Positions 1 through 11,186 are shown, counted from the first letter of the stretch. The stretch: 64,000 nt of DNA from Aspergillus flavus (GCF_009017415.1 NC_092407.1:4650001-4714000), one strand, 5' to 3'. The notes: generated by a model from the sequence alone, not told the origin. Made by a program: numbers and translations.

Positions 1-721
1 AACCAGAACCATTCGCAGATAATATAGACTTTATGTGGGCGACAGCCCTGACATCTGGATCTGTTTTATCTTCCACGGGTAGATAGACGAAGGCTACTAT
101 GAACCTAGCATGAAGACAGTTCGTTAAATGACCTTGAGGTTCATGAGCCTTTCCTGTTAGTCTGGGTGACTGAAGAGCATAACTGGGATGTCATATTCGC
201 TTATTGAATATAGGATTGTGTCAGCTGTACTCTTAGAAGCATGAGGAGCCATGGTCTTAATACAAGCGCCGCGGTGGGTCCAAGCAATGAGCTGAGTTGT
301 TGATCAGATTGATGCACAGACGTGGATCCTAAAATAGCCTGACAGCGGCTACGTACTGTGTTGTGTTATCGGTCTTGCAGGCTGCGTCTCCCAAGCCCCG
401 TCGAAGGTTGGTTCATGCTCTGGATACAAGCGCCAGATTTAGTCCAAGGAGTGATCTGGGCTATTGATTCGATCAACACACAGGCGCCGATCCTGAATAG
501 CGTGACAACAACTACTCACTTAGTATGTACAAATTGTTCACTGTTTCAATAAAATAACTGCCCCATCAGGGCGCTTAAATCATGTGACATCTGGACCAGC
601 TCCTCACCCCACAGAAGGTTGTTTTGAATGCCTTCTTCCTCATTGTGCAACTACAGTTAATATAGCATCCCTAGTCATTTCATATTCATTATCTTTGGGA
701 ATCTGACACTATACCGCCTAA
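1..721. other. Intergenic region upstream of the F-box-like gene
   Basis: No convincing gene is visible. The only open frame (358-552) begins with GTG, is 64 codons long and has no recognisable features. The stretch contains an imperfect direct duplication (see the repeat at 261-514). The last 100 bases presumably hold the promoter and leader of the gene starting at 722. Confidence 0.6.
261..514. repeat. Degenerate direct duplication, two copies of about 90-95 bp
   Basis: Both copies (about 261-354 and 425-514, offset about 164 bp) begin with TACAAGCGCC. They share the ordered blocks GTCCAAG, GATC, CACAG, GATCCT, AATAGC and TGACA, and both end near a CTAC/CTACT run. The copies differ by substitutions and small indels. 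They could be the remains of a tandem duplication or of a small mobile element. No coding role is apparent. Confidence 0.55.
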
Positions 722-2152
722 ATGTCTGCATATTTATCATTATTGTCACCTGAATTACTAGTGAATATCCTGCAGTCTCTAACTTCCGCAAGAGATCTTG
801 ACGCGATAGTCAAAGCATCATCACAATTCTATCGGGTTTTTGCAGCATACAAGCAATCTATTGTTTCCTCTATCTTACTTCATGCCATACCCCAGGAGGT
901 TGAGCTAAACTTTGTCTTGGCGTACCGTGCGCAGAGAATCTGGAAGTTGGTTCCTGAAGATGAAGAACGGCGTGGTGGATATCGACGCAGGAGGTACCAA
1001 GAGCTTTTCGATAGCTTAAATCAAGAGTCCACTACTATCCTTGACCAATATAAGTCAGGAAAAGGCGAACAGCTCTACGAGTTAGTTTCCGATCGCGCGC
1101 TTTTACTGGACATATGGAAATTCTACAGCAGTTTCGAACACCTTCTGGTTTCCTACGGCACCAGGGCACTCTCAGACCTACAGCAATCTTCCTGTGTGTC
1201 AAATATGCTGTTATCATTTACCGAGCAGGCTCGTCTGCAAAGAGCTTTTTTTCGATGGGAGATTTACACATGCCTGTTCCAAGTATCACAACTTTCTGGT
1301 AATGGTCCCCTCGACCAGGTACCTTCAACAGATCCAGCACCAAGGTTTGCAGCAATGCTTCATCCCTGGGAAGTTGAAGAACTATCCTGCGTGGCTCAGT
1401 TCTATAAAGTTCTTATGGAAGAGCTTAGCGATAGGATCGAGGAAGACTTCGTGACAATGGCAAAGGAGAAAATGGATGCGCGCCCCGATGTCGGTGGTGA
1501 GAAAAACGACATTGGGGGTTTGCTGGATTGGTTTTGCCTATGGTGGTATGACGAATCCTTTAAGAGAAGTCAGCGGCCGTGGCATATAGACTATCTGGTC
1601 TCGCGAGGAATGTTAGCCGTGCGGAAGCTGACCAACGCACCATTTCCAATTGTGAGAAGGATGATTGTAAACTCAGGTTCCGAAGCTAAAGGCAAAATAT
1701 CTATATTAGCCAGACTGGATCACTTTGAATATCAGGCTGAAGGAGAAGAAGACGAAGGAGAAATCAGTAAAAGACACCCCGCGGAGGACAATTCAGACGA
1801 TGAATGTCTTGAGCATTGCAATTTTGGTTGGCTATGGGCTGTCGGGAATGAGAAGACAAAATGGAGATGGGATATTGATCTCCCTTCTAACTATGAGCTG
1901 AGGAATCGTGGCTACGTCTTCTGGGATGAAGCACGACTGCGAAAATGTAAAGAGTTCCAGTCTCCTCGTGATCCAGTGAAAGATGATTTTGAGTTCCCTT
2001 CCGACTATCAAGAGCATTCTAAACAGCCAGGTATTCAGACAAAGCTCAAAGATACCCTTATCCATGGGGATGTTCTCAGAGAGATGTCTGATGAAATTGT
2101 CTTTCGGCAGATTGAGGGTGATGGTCCGTCTGTGACAGGCTGGAGGGACTAG
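722..2152 (+). CDS. F-box-like protein of 476 aa, hypothetical
   Basis: A single uninterrupted reading frame from an ATG, with no introns. The first 45 residues (LSLLSPELLVNILQSLTS followed by a helical region with SSQFYRVF) have the spacing of a fungal F-box: a leading L-P/S-E-L-L core, a second helix, then an aromatic-rich third helix. In many fungal proteins this segment recruits Skp1 in SCF ubiquitin ligases. The rest is a large helical domain with many Trp and acidic residues. It includes an acidic patch around residues 335-365 and a WLWAVGNEKTKWRWDIDLP segment. Such large F-box-like families are expanded in Aspergillus and mostly uncharacterised. No kelch, WD40 or LRR repeats are visible. 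The substrate is unknown. Antisense frames within it are shadows. Confidence 0.75.
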   Translation: MSAYLSLLSPELLVNILQSLTSARDLDAIVKASSQFYRVFAAYKQSIVSSILLHAIPQEVELNFVLAYRAQRIWKLVPEDEERRGGYRRRRYQELFDSLNQESTTILDQYKSGKGEQLYELVSDRALLLDIWKFYSSFEHLLVSYGTRALSDLQQSSCVSNMLLSFTEQARLQRAFFRWEIYTCLFQVSQLSGNGPLDQVPSTDPAPRFAAMLHPWEVEELSCVAQFYKVLMEELSDRIEEDFVTMAKEKMDARPDVGGEKNDIGGLLDWFCLWWYDESFKRSQRPWHIDYLVSRGMLAVRKLTNAPFPIVRRMIVNSGSEAKGKISILARLDHFEYQAEGEEDEGEISKRHPAEDNSDDECLEHCNFGWLWAVGNEKTKWRWDIDLPSNYELRNRGYVFWDEARLRKCKEFQSPRDPVKDDFEFPSDYQEHSKQPGIQTKLKDTLIHGDVLREMSDEIVFRQIEGDGPSVTGWRD

Positions 2153-3787
2153 TTTCATATTTCTGCGCAAATTACTGATAGATCCAATACCTCCTATTTG
2201 AACATTCAGGTGTTTTCCGATTTCTTTACCCGAGATCCCAAACAGTAAACAAACATCGCCACCCACCTTTATGCTACGAAGCAGGCTTTGGCTGTTACCA
2301 ATACAAAGCAGAATCAACAATTGACGTATCTCAGAGAAGACTATTCCAACGTAACGTACAGGAGTGCTCTGAGGTCTATTGAGCTAGAAGACGAAATTGA
2401 CTGCTTTAAGAGGGCTCGTGGTCTCGTTCTTCTTTCATAATCCTCCATCAATTTCTGTTGCTGGTCCCAGCCTGTCTATATTGGCCTTAAATCTACCTGT
2501 AGTCAATCAATGAGCATTATCAAGCAAGGGCTGCGTGGACAATACTCTTGGCTAACGCAACCTTCTATGTACTTGAATCCACCTGTTAACATCTCCTTTA
2601 TAGTACAATACATATGTCCATCGTCCTTTGCGCCATATAACCCGTTACGTTTCTATGGTTAAGACATCGTAGAAAGAGATGGCCTCGATACCTATGTACA
2701 TGGTAAATGTACCCCACCGAGGCCTTTATCCAGATACCTATATATAAGGGTACCAGGAATCAACAGGGCTCATTTACCACCTTCATCACGCATGGTCTTC
2801 CACGTACAACAACCTCCCAAATTGGTGAGTTCTTTGATTCATTAGCCTTTGTAAAGATGTCACATCGCAAGGCTCAATTACACCACCTTTATTAACTAAG
2901 ATTATGGGTGTAAGTGGCTTGAGCATCAGGAAATATACAAAAAGAAACTGTAATCTAAACTCATAATCTGCAGCACATTGGAGGATAGTATACAAACAGG
3001 CTTTCGTAGACAATTGGCCTAGAACTTGGTTAATGTGGTAAGCTGCTACATCCGGTGGTGCATAAGACGGATAGTATTAGGTCAGTGTAGAGTTTAGTAG
3101 TCATAACGTGTGTCTGAGCTAGAATTACACGAAGGGTTGTATTTCCGGACGCACTAATGTTCTTCCTCTATCCTTGAAGGATAGCCTTCTACTCTGAGTA
3201 GTAAAGCTAATCTGGGATTGAAAGACTAGTAAAGTTGGAGGTCAAAGAGCCAAATCTTGACTTGAGAATCATAGAATTATGATTTCCTTACACTTTAATT
3301 GGTATATGTAACATTACTTTGTCATGGAGTAGCTTATAACAGCTGCCTTGGCCTCCGTGTGTAGATAAGCTATTATATCGTATGGATGCACTTGCTTATA
3401 GATCTATGTCATATAGTGGATCCGGCAGATCTTTGGACATTTGAATAAGGGTTTTAAAGGGTATTCTAGTTTGGAAACGTCATTGGACGCAAAGTTTTAC
3501 TTGTCACAGGTTTGAGTGCCCGTGTTGAGCCTTAAGCTCTTTCGAACCAATTTAACAATGAAAGTTTCTTGTTCTAAAATGGATAAGACTGGCAACTTTA
3601 TGCAAAATATGCCCTCAATATCTCAAGCAGTACAGATTAGATATGATTCAGGCCGAACCCTCCAATATGGGTTGCCGTCAACAGTGTATGTTTAGAGCTT
3701 CGATTATTTGGATGCGATTGGAACTACACGTCCAAGTCCAGGATTCCATACTACAAAGCAACACCATATGTACCGGTAAAAGCCCCA
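2153..3787. other. Gene-free interval of about 1.6 kb
   Basis: This lies between the 3' ends of two convergent genes (F-box-like on +, metallo-beta-lactamase fold on -). The short open frames at 2707-2895, 2786-3013 and 3643-3831 have no family resemblance and no credible splice partners. I see no tRNA, repeat or transposon signature. It must contain both 3' UTRs. Confidence 0.5.
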
Positions 3788-4907
3788 CTAGAAAGGCTGT
3801 TGCTGTGGAAATGCTGCACGCATATCCTTAACGAATTTCTCATCCAGTAAAGAAAGTAAGACCGGATCGCTCTCGTCCTGCATCCAAGTAGGGTCATGGG
3901 CCAAGGCAACGTGTACCCCTAGCTCTTTTTCTATGAGTCTAATCCGTGCCAGTGTGTCCTTTGCTGCAGTGACATCTGTGTGGAGACAAGCCATGTTCCC
4001 GTTGAGTTCGAAAGTCCCAAACTCCTTGGTACCATCAAGCAGTGCCCTGCGTAAGAGTTAGTCTAACTCGTGAATGAGGTAAGGAACTGTGTACCGTGAA
4101 TGACAACAATCAGAAGCCAGCATAACCCACTCCCCTGTGGAGAGTCTAGCACAAGCACCCAGATTACCTGGCATATGGCCCGGAGCCTGAATGACCCAAA
4201 AGCTCCCGTCTCCAAAGAAGTCCATCGCTCGTTCAAAAGGCCCGAAACGCGTCCACGGACCTTGTAATGTCTCCCACCGTTCTGTCGCTCGTTCCGGGTC
4301 GAAGTATCTTCCGTCCCATGGAGAGGATGGGTTCACCAAGTGACCTGGAGCGCAGTATTCGGATGTACCAGGGCCGAAAAGAACGGTCGCATTCTTAAAG
4401 GTCTGGCTTACCGGTCGACAGTGATCCCAATGTGCATGGCTATATATATAAGTAAGAAAGTGCATCCAACCCACAAAGGGGCTTTAAATGTTTTCAAACC
4501 TGAGCAAGATAGTATCTATTTCATCAGCCGCAACGCCATTGCGGCGCTCGATTTGCTTTTCAATCGGCTCGCGGGGGTCCTGGGCCTGGACCTCTTTTAA
4601 TGGCCCGTTGGCAATAGCCGGGGGGAAATCTTCGGGGACCTTTGACCTGTGAATAACGTATGTTTCTGGGCGGGACCCGAGCTCTGGAAAGCGGAAGACG
4701 CACCGATGACATTCCCAGATCCCAGAGCATGCGTCGCCCCTGCTTGGCGTGATGGATGAAAAAGGCCCAATTATACAGCCGAAACTCCGTTGTCGGCTCT
4801 TCCCCAGCGTGGATCAGGTGGGATCTGGCCGTCATGCTTCCCCCATTAAGGAGTTGGACATGAACGTAGGCATCCGTGACGGGTAGTTGGATCTTGGGAT
4901 CGGGCAT
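3788..4907 (-). CDS. Metallo-beta-lactamase-fold hydrolase (lactonase-like), 315 aa, 4 exons
   Basis: Reading on the minus strand, the exons are 4907-4704, 4639-4500, 4439-4095 and 4046-3788. Introns of 64, 60 and 48 bp have GT...AG ends, and the exon sum is 948 nt. The spliced protein carries the zinc-binding HxHxDH signature as S-H-A-H-W-D-H. The first H codon directly follows the intron 2 junction. Downstream are APGHMPGN (third His ligand) and an ASDCCHS motif (bridging Asp). This matches the fungal MBL-fold family related to N-acyl homoserine lactonases, which hydrolyse lactones or other esters. The true substrate cannot be told from sequence. No signal peptide is visible, so it is probably cytosolic. 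The gene appears intact and is one of the few undamaged genes in the first 16 kb. The intron 1 acceptor used here is AAAG/GTCCCC, because the nearer CACAG would put the next exon out of frame. Confidence 0.88.
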
Positions 4908-5681
4908 GGTAGGCAGCCTTTCTGGTTTCTCTTCCGCGCGCAGTTGGAAATGTGTTTCTCATCAACTAATGACTGTAAGCCAGTCAGTAGATGGAATATG
5001 GGACGAGTGACACCGAGTTAGTAGTTGTGTTGCATAGGTAACAACCACAGTCCAGTAGGTTAACTGGATCCATCTCAGAAACTTGAACAGATTGATACAG
5101 GCGGGGTAGGAGTGGGTGCCCCACATAGGAAAAGAAACTGAGGGTATCAACAGTGATATTCTTCTATCCTCTGTGATCATTTTTTCTTTCTATTGTTTAT
5201 TTTAAAATGGTACTGAGTAAATGCCATTGAAGCTCATCGGCTGACCGTTGGATTACCTAGCTTCTGGATATCTACTGCCTCAGTTCACGACGGTAGCTCG
5301 TCCTGTATGTACGGCGTAAGCCCAAGTCTTCAATGATTATCTGGGTCTTGCTAGTCCGTCAGTCTTACTACGCAGCGAATGGGGTACAGCGTAGAACTAG
5401 CTATTACTAGGTCTTTGTGTGCTATGTGATGTTTCTGGAGCCACATCGCATCTACTATGCACGCCTCATGCACATCTAGCGGGGTACTAGACTTATACAC
5501 AGAGGTGCGTGCTGATAGTGTATACGCTAAATATGGGTGCGAGGTCCGTGCAAGAAGTAGTATTTATGTACGCGTGGGCCGCGGCAGATTGTTGTTATGC
5601 TCTAGAAGTCAAAGCTTCTCTCTTGGGGCAGACCGGGGAACACTCTTTATATCATTGTAATTTGTGTCGCGACTTGGGAAG
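4908..5681. other. Gene-free interval upstream of the MBL-fold gene
   Basis: It contains the promoter of the minus-strand MBL gene. Small frames at 4962-5180 and 5457-5660 have no recognisable content. No repeats are evident by eye. Confidence 0.45.
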
Positions 5682-6025
5682 ATGCCTAGACGAAAATATG
5701 CCCAGCCCTCAACACCCCCGGATCTCCCGACCCCGCCAGCGGACTGTCGCAAAAAGGCGTATTACCCAGCGGGGAACAAAGTCTACCACTGTCGTGCAGG
5801 AGGCAAGACGCCCTTTCGTCCCTGATGAGATTAGACCAAAACCTGATTTATTAGATTCCGAATGGAGCACCCGGGAAATTGATATTGGAACTTCTAGTGC
5901 ACAGTTGCATATGGTATGCGAATACATCACATCAATTCATCTGCTAACATCCCTGACAGGTCAAGGATGATGTGACTGGGAGCATTTATAACATAAGTGC
6001 TGAGTATATTCGCCAGCGGTTGTGA
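5682..6025 (+). pseudogene. Possible relic of a small gene, frame-shifted
   Basis: Two overlapping frames each look protein-like over part of the interval. From the ATG at 5682 one frame gives MPRRKYAQPSTPP, then a segment with CRKKAYYPAGNKVYHCRAGG, and ends at a TGA after PFRP (5811-5813). The frame one base away continues with EIRPKPDLLDSEW and IDIGTSSAQLHM. It then reads through a good intron (donor ATG/GTATGC at 5914, acceptor TGACAG at 5959) into VKDDVTGSIYNISAEYIRQRL and a stop at 6023-6025. An alternative intact 93-residue model starting at ATG 5698 has a poorer N-terminus. The most economical reading is a small gene broken by a single frameshift near 5800-5820. I do not recognise the family. 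Confidence 0.35.
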
Positions 6026-6047
6026 CACATGCCGGACAAAGCGGTTA

Positions 6048-7330
6048 TCAGAACGCATCCTCTCTCTCTTGTATGAACTTTGAGACCCACTTCCATAGCT
6101 TGGAATCCGCAATGAAGAGGTCCCCCCTTCTAAGGCGTGGTTCATGGCTTGGATCGTACTGAAGTTGCCATTGTGACGTCATGGTTAGACTTCTAGCTAT
6201 TGACCTTTTCAGTACATCGTCCCTGAAGTAGTCGCGTTCCGCTTTGTCTATCTTTTCTGGAGGCTGATCTTCCATTTGTATCTCTTTGTAGCGGTTTATG
6301 TTGCAGGATAATGAACTTTGATCGGCAAAGTAAGACTCGAAGTCTTTCCCGGAGCCATGAATCCATTCCCAGGCTACAGCAAGTAGGCCATGATCATCTA
6401 TCGAGTCGAAGTTCAGAAGTCGATTTAGCGACCAAGCGCATTTGCTCTGTTGAAATAACTTCGATGTCGTGCTTCTGAGATATCCTATTCCTTTAGCTTG
6501 CTTAGAGATCGCAGTCAGGAAGCCGTCTTTAAAGGAAATGGCGAGATCATCATGAAGTTCATCACGCGACTGTGGTAGTCCGTGGGGGGATGAGAGCCAT
6601 AGCCTCAGGGACTGATGAGCAAAAGGCCCAGTCAATGATGCATGTGATATTATAGTCTTTGTCAACGTATATGTTATTGACACTTAAGTCCGAGTGGCAT
6701 AGGGGAAATGAATTAGAATCCAGTTTTGGTAGATATTGCTGCCATTTTGGTACTATATCCCGAAGAGCCTCGCCAGCAATTATATAATCAAGCCTATTGT
6801 CCGAGGAGTCGATTTTGCATCCTACCGTGACGAAATCATTGCAGAGGTCACACGCCTTATTATAAAGCTCACTGGAATCATATAGCTCCCGGCGAGGAAC
6901 AGGTGCGACAAAACAATGATGCGATAGTGGTGAAAGTTTCAGCGTGCTGGATTAGTGCCTCGATAAGGCTATAGAATTGTGTCTCTGAGGTGAACGGGCC
7001 CCGAGGAACATCTTCCAAAGAGTACCGCTCATGAAGTATGTGGCCTCGTGAGAAACACTCACCCACTTGGACAATCCCATCATGTTCAAAGAGTGACCCT
7101 ATGCAATCAAAGCGCAATTGCGAGAGTTTGAATGCGATGGACCCTAGTTGGAAAAGTACCTTGCTTTTTATTTCGGCTGATATTTCGGTCTGTCCAGATT
7201 TAGTCGACTTCTCACACTCTTTGGAGCGGAAAGCCGGTTGCTTTACTCATGAGAATGTACGGTATTCCAACGTCGTTTGTTTCGGTCGAGCTTTCAAGGT
7301 TAGTGACCGATTGTTGCGACCATCCATTGT
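6048..7330 (-). pseudogene. Decayed fungal phosphotransferase (APH/AIM9-like kinase family)
   Basis: Pieces of one protein occur in order on the minus strand but in different frames. They are IPYILMSKATGFPL (about 7254-7298), LRFDCIGSLFEHDG with SRGHILHERYSLE and PRGPFTSE (7117-6960), PVPRRELYD through LDYIIAGEALRDIV (6900-6740), FPLCHSDLSVNNIYVD and ITCIIDWAF (about 6700-6625), then GLPQSRDELHDDLAISFKDGF to the stop at 6048. The HxDLxxNN and IIDW elements are the catalytic-loop and metal-binding motifs of the aminoglycoside-phosphotransferase-like fold. The order and wording match the large fungal APH family. At least three frameshifts are needed: near 7212-7240, near 6945-6960, and near the six-C run at about 6587-6592. 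The N-terminal lobe is missing and is replaced by the tail of the adjacent regulator relic. No intron explains the frame changes. Confidence 0.8.
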
Positions 7331-8114
7331 ATGGGGACTCCGAGGTCAAAATGGTCCAGGTACCGATCTTGAATATGACATGCCAAAGCTTTGATGTGGG
7401 CCTCTCGGTCACTAACTGATATCTTCGAATTTCGACCGAAGGAAGGACCTAATTGGGAAACGCTAGTCGTGACTTCGCAGCTGATAATGCAAAGAGTAAT
7501 ATCGGTGTACCCTAGCCTTTCGGATGGTAGCTCTGACATTTCTGGAACTAAGTCATAGCCATCAATATTAGAGGGGAGGCGAGTGTCAAACGTGTCCGGT
7601 TTGATTTGGGTGTCTGTTCCTTAATCCTCGGAGGCAAGCATGTCCAGAATACACATATGCCACCACAGTCGGCGACGGATCTCTATTTCGAAAGGGCTGA
7701 GGTCGAATTTTGAACCATCGCGATGGATACCTTGGCCCTGAGCGACCCGCACAACCACGGCAACCGACTCCTCCCATCTTTAACTACCAACCGGCCACTC
7801 TGATCTGGCTTCTCGAGATATATTTCTGGTGAGCCGCGTCCTTCTATATTAGACCCATGGTCAGGGTCATCCTTGTCTGCAGGACGCATCAATCGAACCC
7901 TCTCAGCATCTTCCAATTGTCTCAAACGAGCCATTAATTCAGAAGCCGGAGGTCTATTCAATTTCCGGGACGCCCGTTTCGGCCCCGGAAATACGCATTC
8001 TTTTCCCGACCTTAAGCATGCTTCACAGGGATGTTTCCTATCGCATCGGACTTTCCGTTGGCGACAGTTGTTGCAGCTGCGCTTGCTGACCTCACCCATT
8101 GGGTGGTTTGGCAT
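7300..8114 (-). pseudogene. Decayed Zn(II)2Cys6 transcription factor with internal deletion and in-frame stop
   Basis: The N-terminus from ATG 8114 is a good binuclear zinc cluster with six cysteines in the pattern C-x2-C-x6-C-x5-C-x2-C-x6-C (starting CNNCRQRKVRCDRK). A linker follows and ends in EIYLEKPDQSGRLVVKDGRS. The sequence then jumps directly, in another frame, to the late part of the fungal-specific regulatory domain: GIHRDGSKFDLSPFEIEIRR, RLWWHMCILDMLASED, a TAA stop, then GTDTQIKPDTFDTRLPSNID and YLDHFDLGVPIQWMVATIG. I infer loss of the segment normally lying between the linker and the IHRDG motif, a frame change, and a Tyr-type codon turned into TAA (about 7620-7622). The C-terminal part is missing and abuts the APH relic near 7300-7330. 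It is non-functional as a full-length factor, though a truncated DNA-binding peptide could still be translated. Confidence 0.82.
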
Positions 8115-8922
8115 AGTAACCTTACGTGGTGGGAGAGTTAGTGCACTCCGGATGGTACTTCATAGCTTTGTTAGGTGAATTAGTGGCATTTATGGTTTAT
8201 TGTAATAATTGTTCGTGGTTTAAGGAGGTTCGATGTAGATCGACATTGAGTTTGGGGATTAAGCTTGGCAGGCAGACCCTTGCTCTGGTTGTTACGTCAT
8301 CATTCTTTCTGCCAACATCAAATCAGTCGTAGAGAAATATTTCTACGGAGCACTACTGTGTAGTGTCCTCAATACGTCTATTACTGTTTAGAGCTTCTAA
8401 TCCAATTTATCAGAGGGTTATGTGTGAAATAATTAGGCAACTTAGAATAATTGGAGACCCGCAGCTGCGCTAATTAGGGAACTGATCGGTGCCGTACGAG
8501 CAAGCTCCGGGCGGATGGCATATCCATATTAATTATTTAGCTATAGGTTGAAGGATTGCATTCAGCTACCGATCTGGAAGTACTTTGAAGCTTACCAAAA
8601 TGCTGGCAGGTTAAGGCCGAAGCTTCGGTAATCTTATGCTGCATTTTATCGTCGGGGTTGAGATCAACGCCGAGAGTGGAGCCGATTACCAATTGACGAT
8701 ATGAACATAGGTTGTATTCTTAGCCACCCGAAGAAACATTCCAAATGGAAGATATTTAACCAAGGGAGATGAGATAAGGGGCGAATATGAGTTTGGCGGA
8801 TGGGAAAGCAGATTGGATTATAACCTATTATATAAACGTCGCTTGTTCTTGCTGTTCCTTCTCGTACTGACTACATCTCACTACTATCGTACGGTCTTCC
8901 TATCATATCACAAGTTGAAGAA
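8115..8922. other. Intergenic region between regulator relic and NmrA-like relic
   Basis: No gene is recognisable. A TATATAAA-type element at about 8829-8836 lies about 90 bp upstream of the ATG at 8923 and is probably the ancestral promoter of the NmrA-like gene. Confidence 0.5.
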
Positions 8923-9879
8923 ATGTCGAGGACGCTTCTAATTACCGGTGCTACCGGGAAACAAGGCGGCAGTGTAATCAATAACCTCCTCATCCAGGAC
9001 GCGGATTTCGAGATTCTTGCGGTAACCCGAGATGCCCAATCAAACGGTACTCAAAAGCTACTCAAGAAGTCGTCGAAGATCAAATTGGTGGAAGGCAATC
9101 TCGATCACCCGGAGGATATCTTCAGGCAAGCCCAAAAGGTCACTAGGCAGCCTATCTGGGGTGTGTTCAGCGTACAGGTATGGCTTGGCTTAACTTACCA
9201 ACCTCAGCCATTCCAAAACCATGAAGCATATCACTCACACTTTTAAACATAGACACCTGTCCCAGGACTCTTGAGGAGGATTCCAAAGAAATACAAGGCA
9301 AAGCACTTGTCGACGCAGCTCTCAACAACAATGTGAAGTTCTTCGTATATACGTCGGTCGATCGCGGTGGTGATGCGTCCATCGGATAACCCAACTCCCG
9401 TCCCCCACTCCATTAACAAAGACAACATCGAGCACCACCTTATCAACCGATCCAAGGGAACAGATATGCAATGGGTGATCTTACGCCCCGTGGCATTCCT
9501 CAACAACTTCACGCCTGATTTCTTTGGATCCGTGTTCACGACTAGTTGGAAGATCGTTCTTCGCGGGAAGCCATTACAGCTGATATCTGTCACGGATATT
9601 GGGTTCTTTGGTGCGCAAGCATTTTTGCACCCGGATGAGTACAAGTATAGAGCTCTTTCTTTGACAGGCGATGAGCTATCATATGATGAAATGGCGAGGA
9701 TCTTCAAGAGGGTCACTGGGAAGGATGTCCCTCTTACTTACGGGTTCCTTGCTCGATTGTTGATGTGGGCGTTTAAGGAATTGGGGGTTATGTTTCGATG
9801 GTTTCATGACTCGGGGTATAAAGCCGATGTTCGAGCATTGCGAAAATTACATCCAGGTCTGAAGAACTTTGAGTCGTGA
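8923..9879 (+). pseudogene. NmrA-like / atypical SDR family gene, frame-shifted
   Basis: The first exon (8923-9177) encodes an N-terminal Rossmann motif, LLITGATGKQGGSV (GxxGxxG), and ends in IWGVFSVQ at a good donor (GTATGG, 9178). After an intron ending in ACATAG at 9252 the family sequence resumes as TLEEDSKEIQGKALVDAAL and KFFVYTSVDRGGDASI, but one frame off. A second frame change at about 9380-9384 (ATCGGATAACC, apparently one extra base) is needed to continue into DNPTPVPHSINKDNIEHHL and WVILRPVAFLNNF, then through to the stop at 9879. NmrA-like proteins are NAD(P)-binding redox sensors or regulators without full dehydrogenase activity. The C-terminal 170 residues are well conserved, so inactivation may be recent. 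No alternative donor restores the frame. Confidence 0.8.
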
Positions 9880-11186
9880 CTGGAGACGGAAAGTGGGTTC
9901 TTGTCCAAGTAGTCGCCGGGTTTGTTCGGGTTTGTACTGCGTGGGTCTGTAATGATATATTTGTCAGAAAGTCAGGTATCGTGAAATTGTTGATCCTAGT
10001 TTCGATTTGCACCGCGTTGTCATATCACCTCGGTCAACGAGAATAGTATTATTTTATGTATTGCGTATGCGTCGGATACATTTCGAATCGTCCGAGGTGG
10101 GGCCAATTTCTAGCTCAACTCCGTACCATGTCAGCGTCCAAGTTCCCACCTTGTCTGCACTCCTACCCTGCATTGTATCGCAAAGTTCGGGTATGATGGT
10201 CTGGTCTGTTTGGGTGGATTCGGGACCGGAAAAAACTCGGTATTAGGCTATACCACTTCATCGACCGTTATGAGTGCTATTCGAAGGTTCGTATTGCTCC
10301 AGATAGGACTAGATCAGGTAGTCAGACATAGTTGAAAACATATACATCTGGTGGGGGAGTATCGTGCGGTGGAAAACGGAGTGCCACTTGTCGTTCTCCT
10401 GAGGGCAAACGGAATGTACTTGGAGGACGGTGCGTAAGTTCGGATACCTCGTAACTGGTGCAAAATTGGATAATGTTAGAGTAGACACTGACTGTCAATA
10501 TGAACCTACCTCTTCAAACGAAGTGGGTAGGAAGGATGATAGCAAGACTTCATTCACTCAGTCCTGTTAAGGCGTGCGAGTCACATTCCAAGATACTCAC
10601 AGTCTCACACGCTCAGGCCTATCGGTCATATGCCGGGTTGACAGGCTGATGAGGGGCATAACACGGAATGACGGGTAGGTTTTGTGGAAACTAAGTGGGA
10701 AATAGCTGATGTCCAAACTTGCTGGATTGCGGGTCTAAGGGCTTGGATCACGAGTGTGGATAGGATAGACACAACCACGGAAATTATTTCCACTAAATAG
10801 TCGCTCGGGTTGATATTCCAACCAATGATTGGTTTGGGATAGACGCGAGGTTCCTAACTTAAGTTATAACAAGTGCAGTGTAGTTTAAGACAAAGGAATA
10901 TTTGGCAGTTCAGTGATGTAAGGAAAATTACTAATTCTAGAATTGAGCAACCCGACGGAAATAAAGAGGGGTGAAATTATGATCACTTTGTAAGAAAATA
11001 CCTGTCCCTCTAGACTATGTGTCGCGGGGTAATACTAAAGAGAAAAAAAGCCTCTATGCCGCTATTACCGTGTATTCGTGCTCCCAACAACGCCCCTGAA
11101 AACATATGAATGCTAGATCGAAATCGAATGTAACTCCTATCACTCCTCTCGTCCGATGCAATATAGGGGGTGGGGGGCGGTTAGAG
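9880..11186. other. Gene-free interval of about 1.3 kb
   Basis: Only short frames without recognisable content are present (for example 10007-10246). I see no tRNA, repeat or element ends. Confidence 0.5.
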
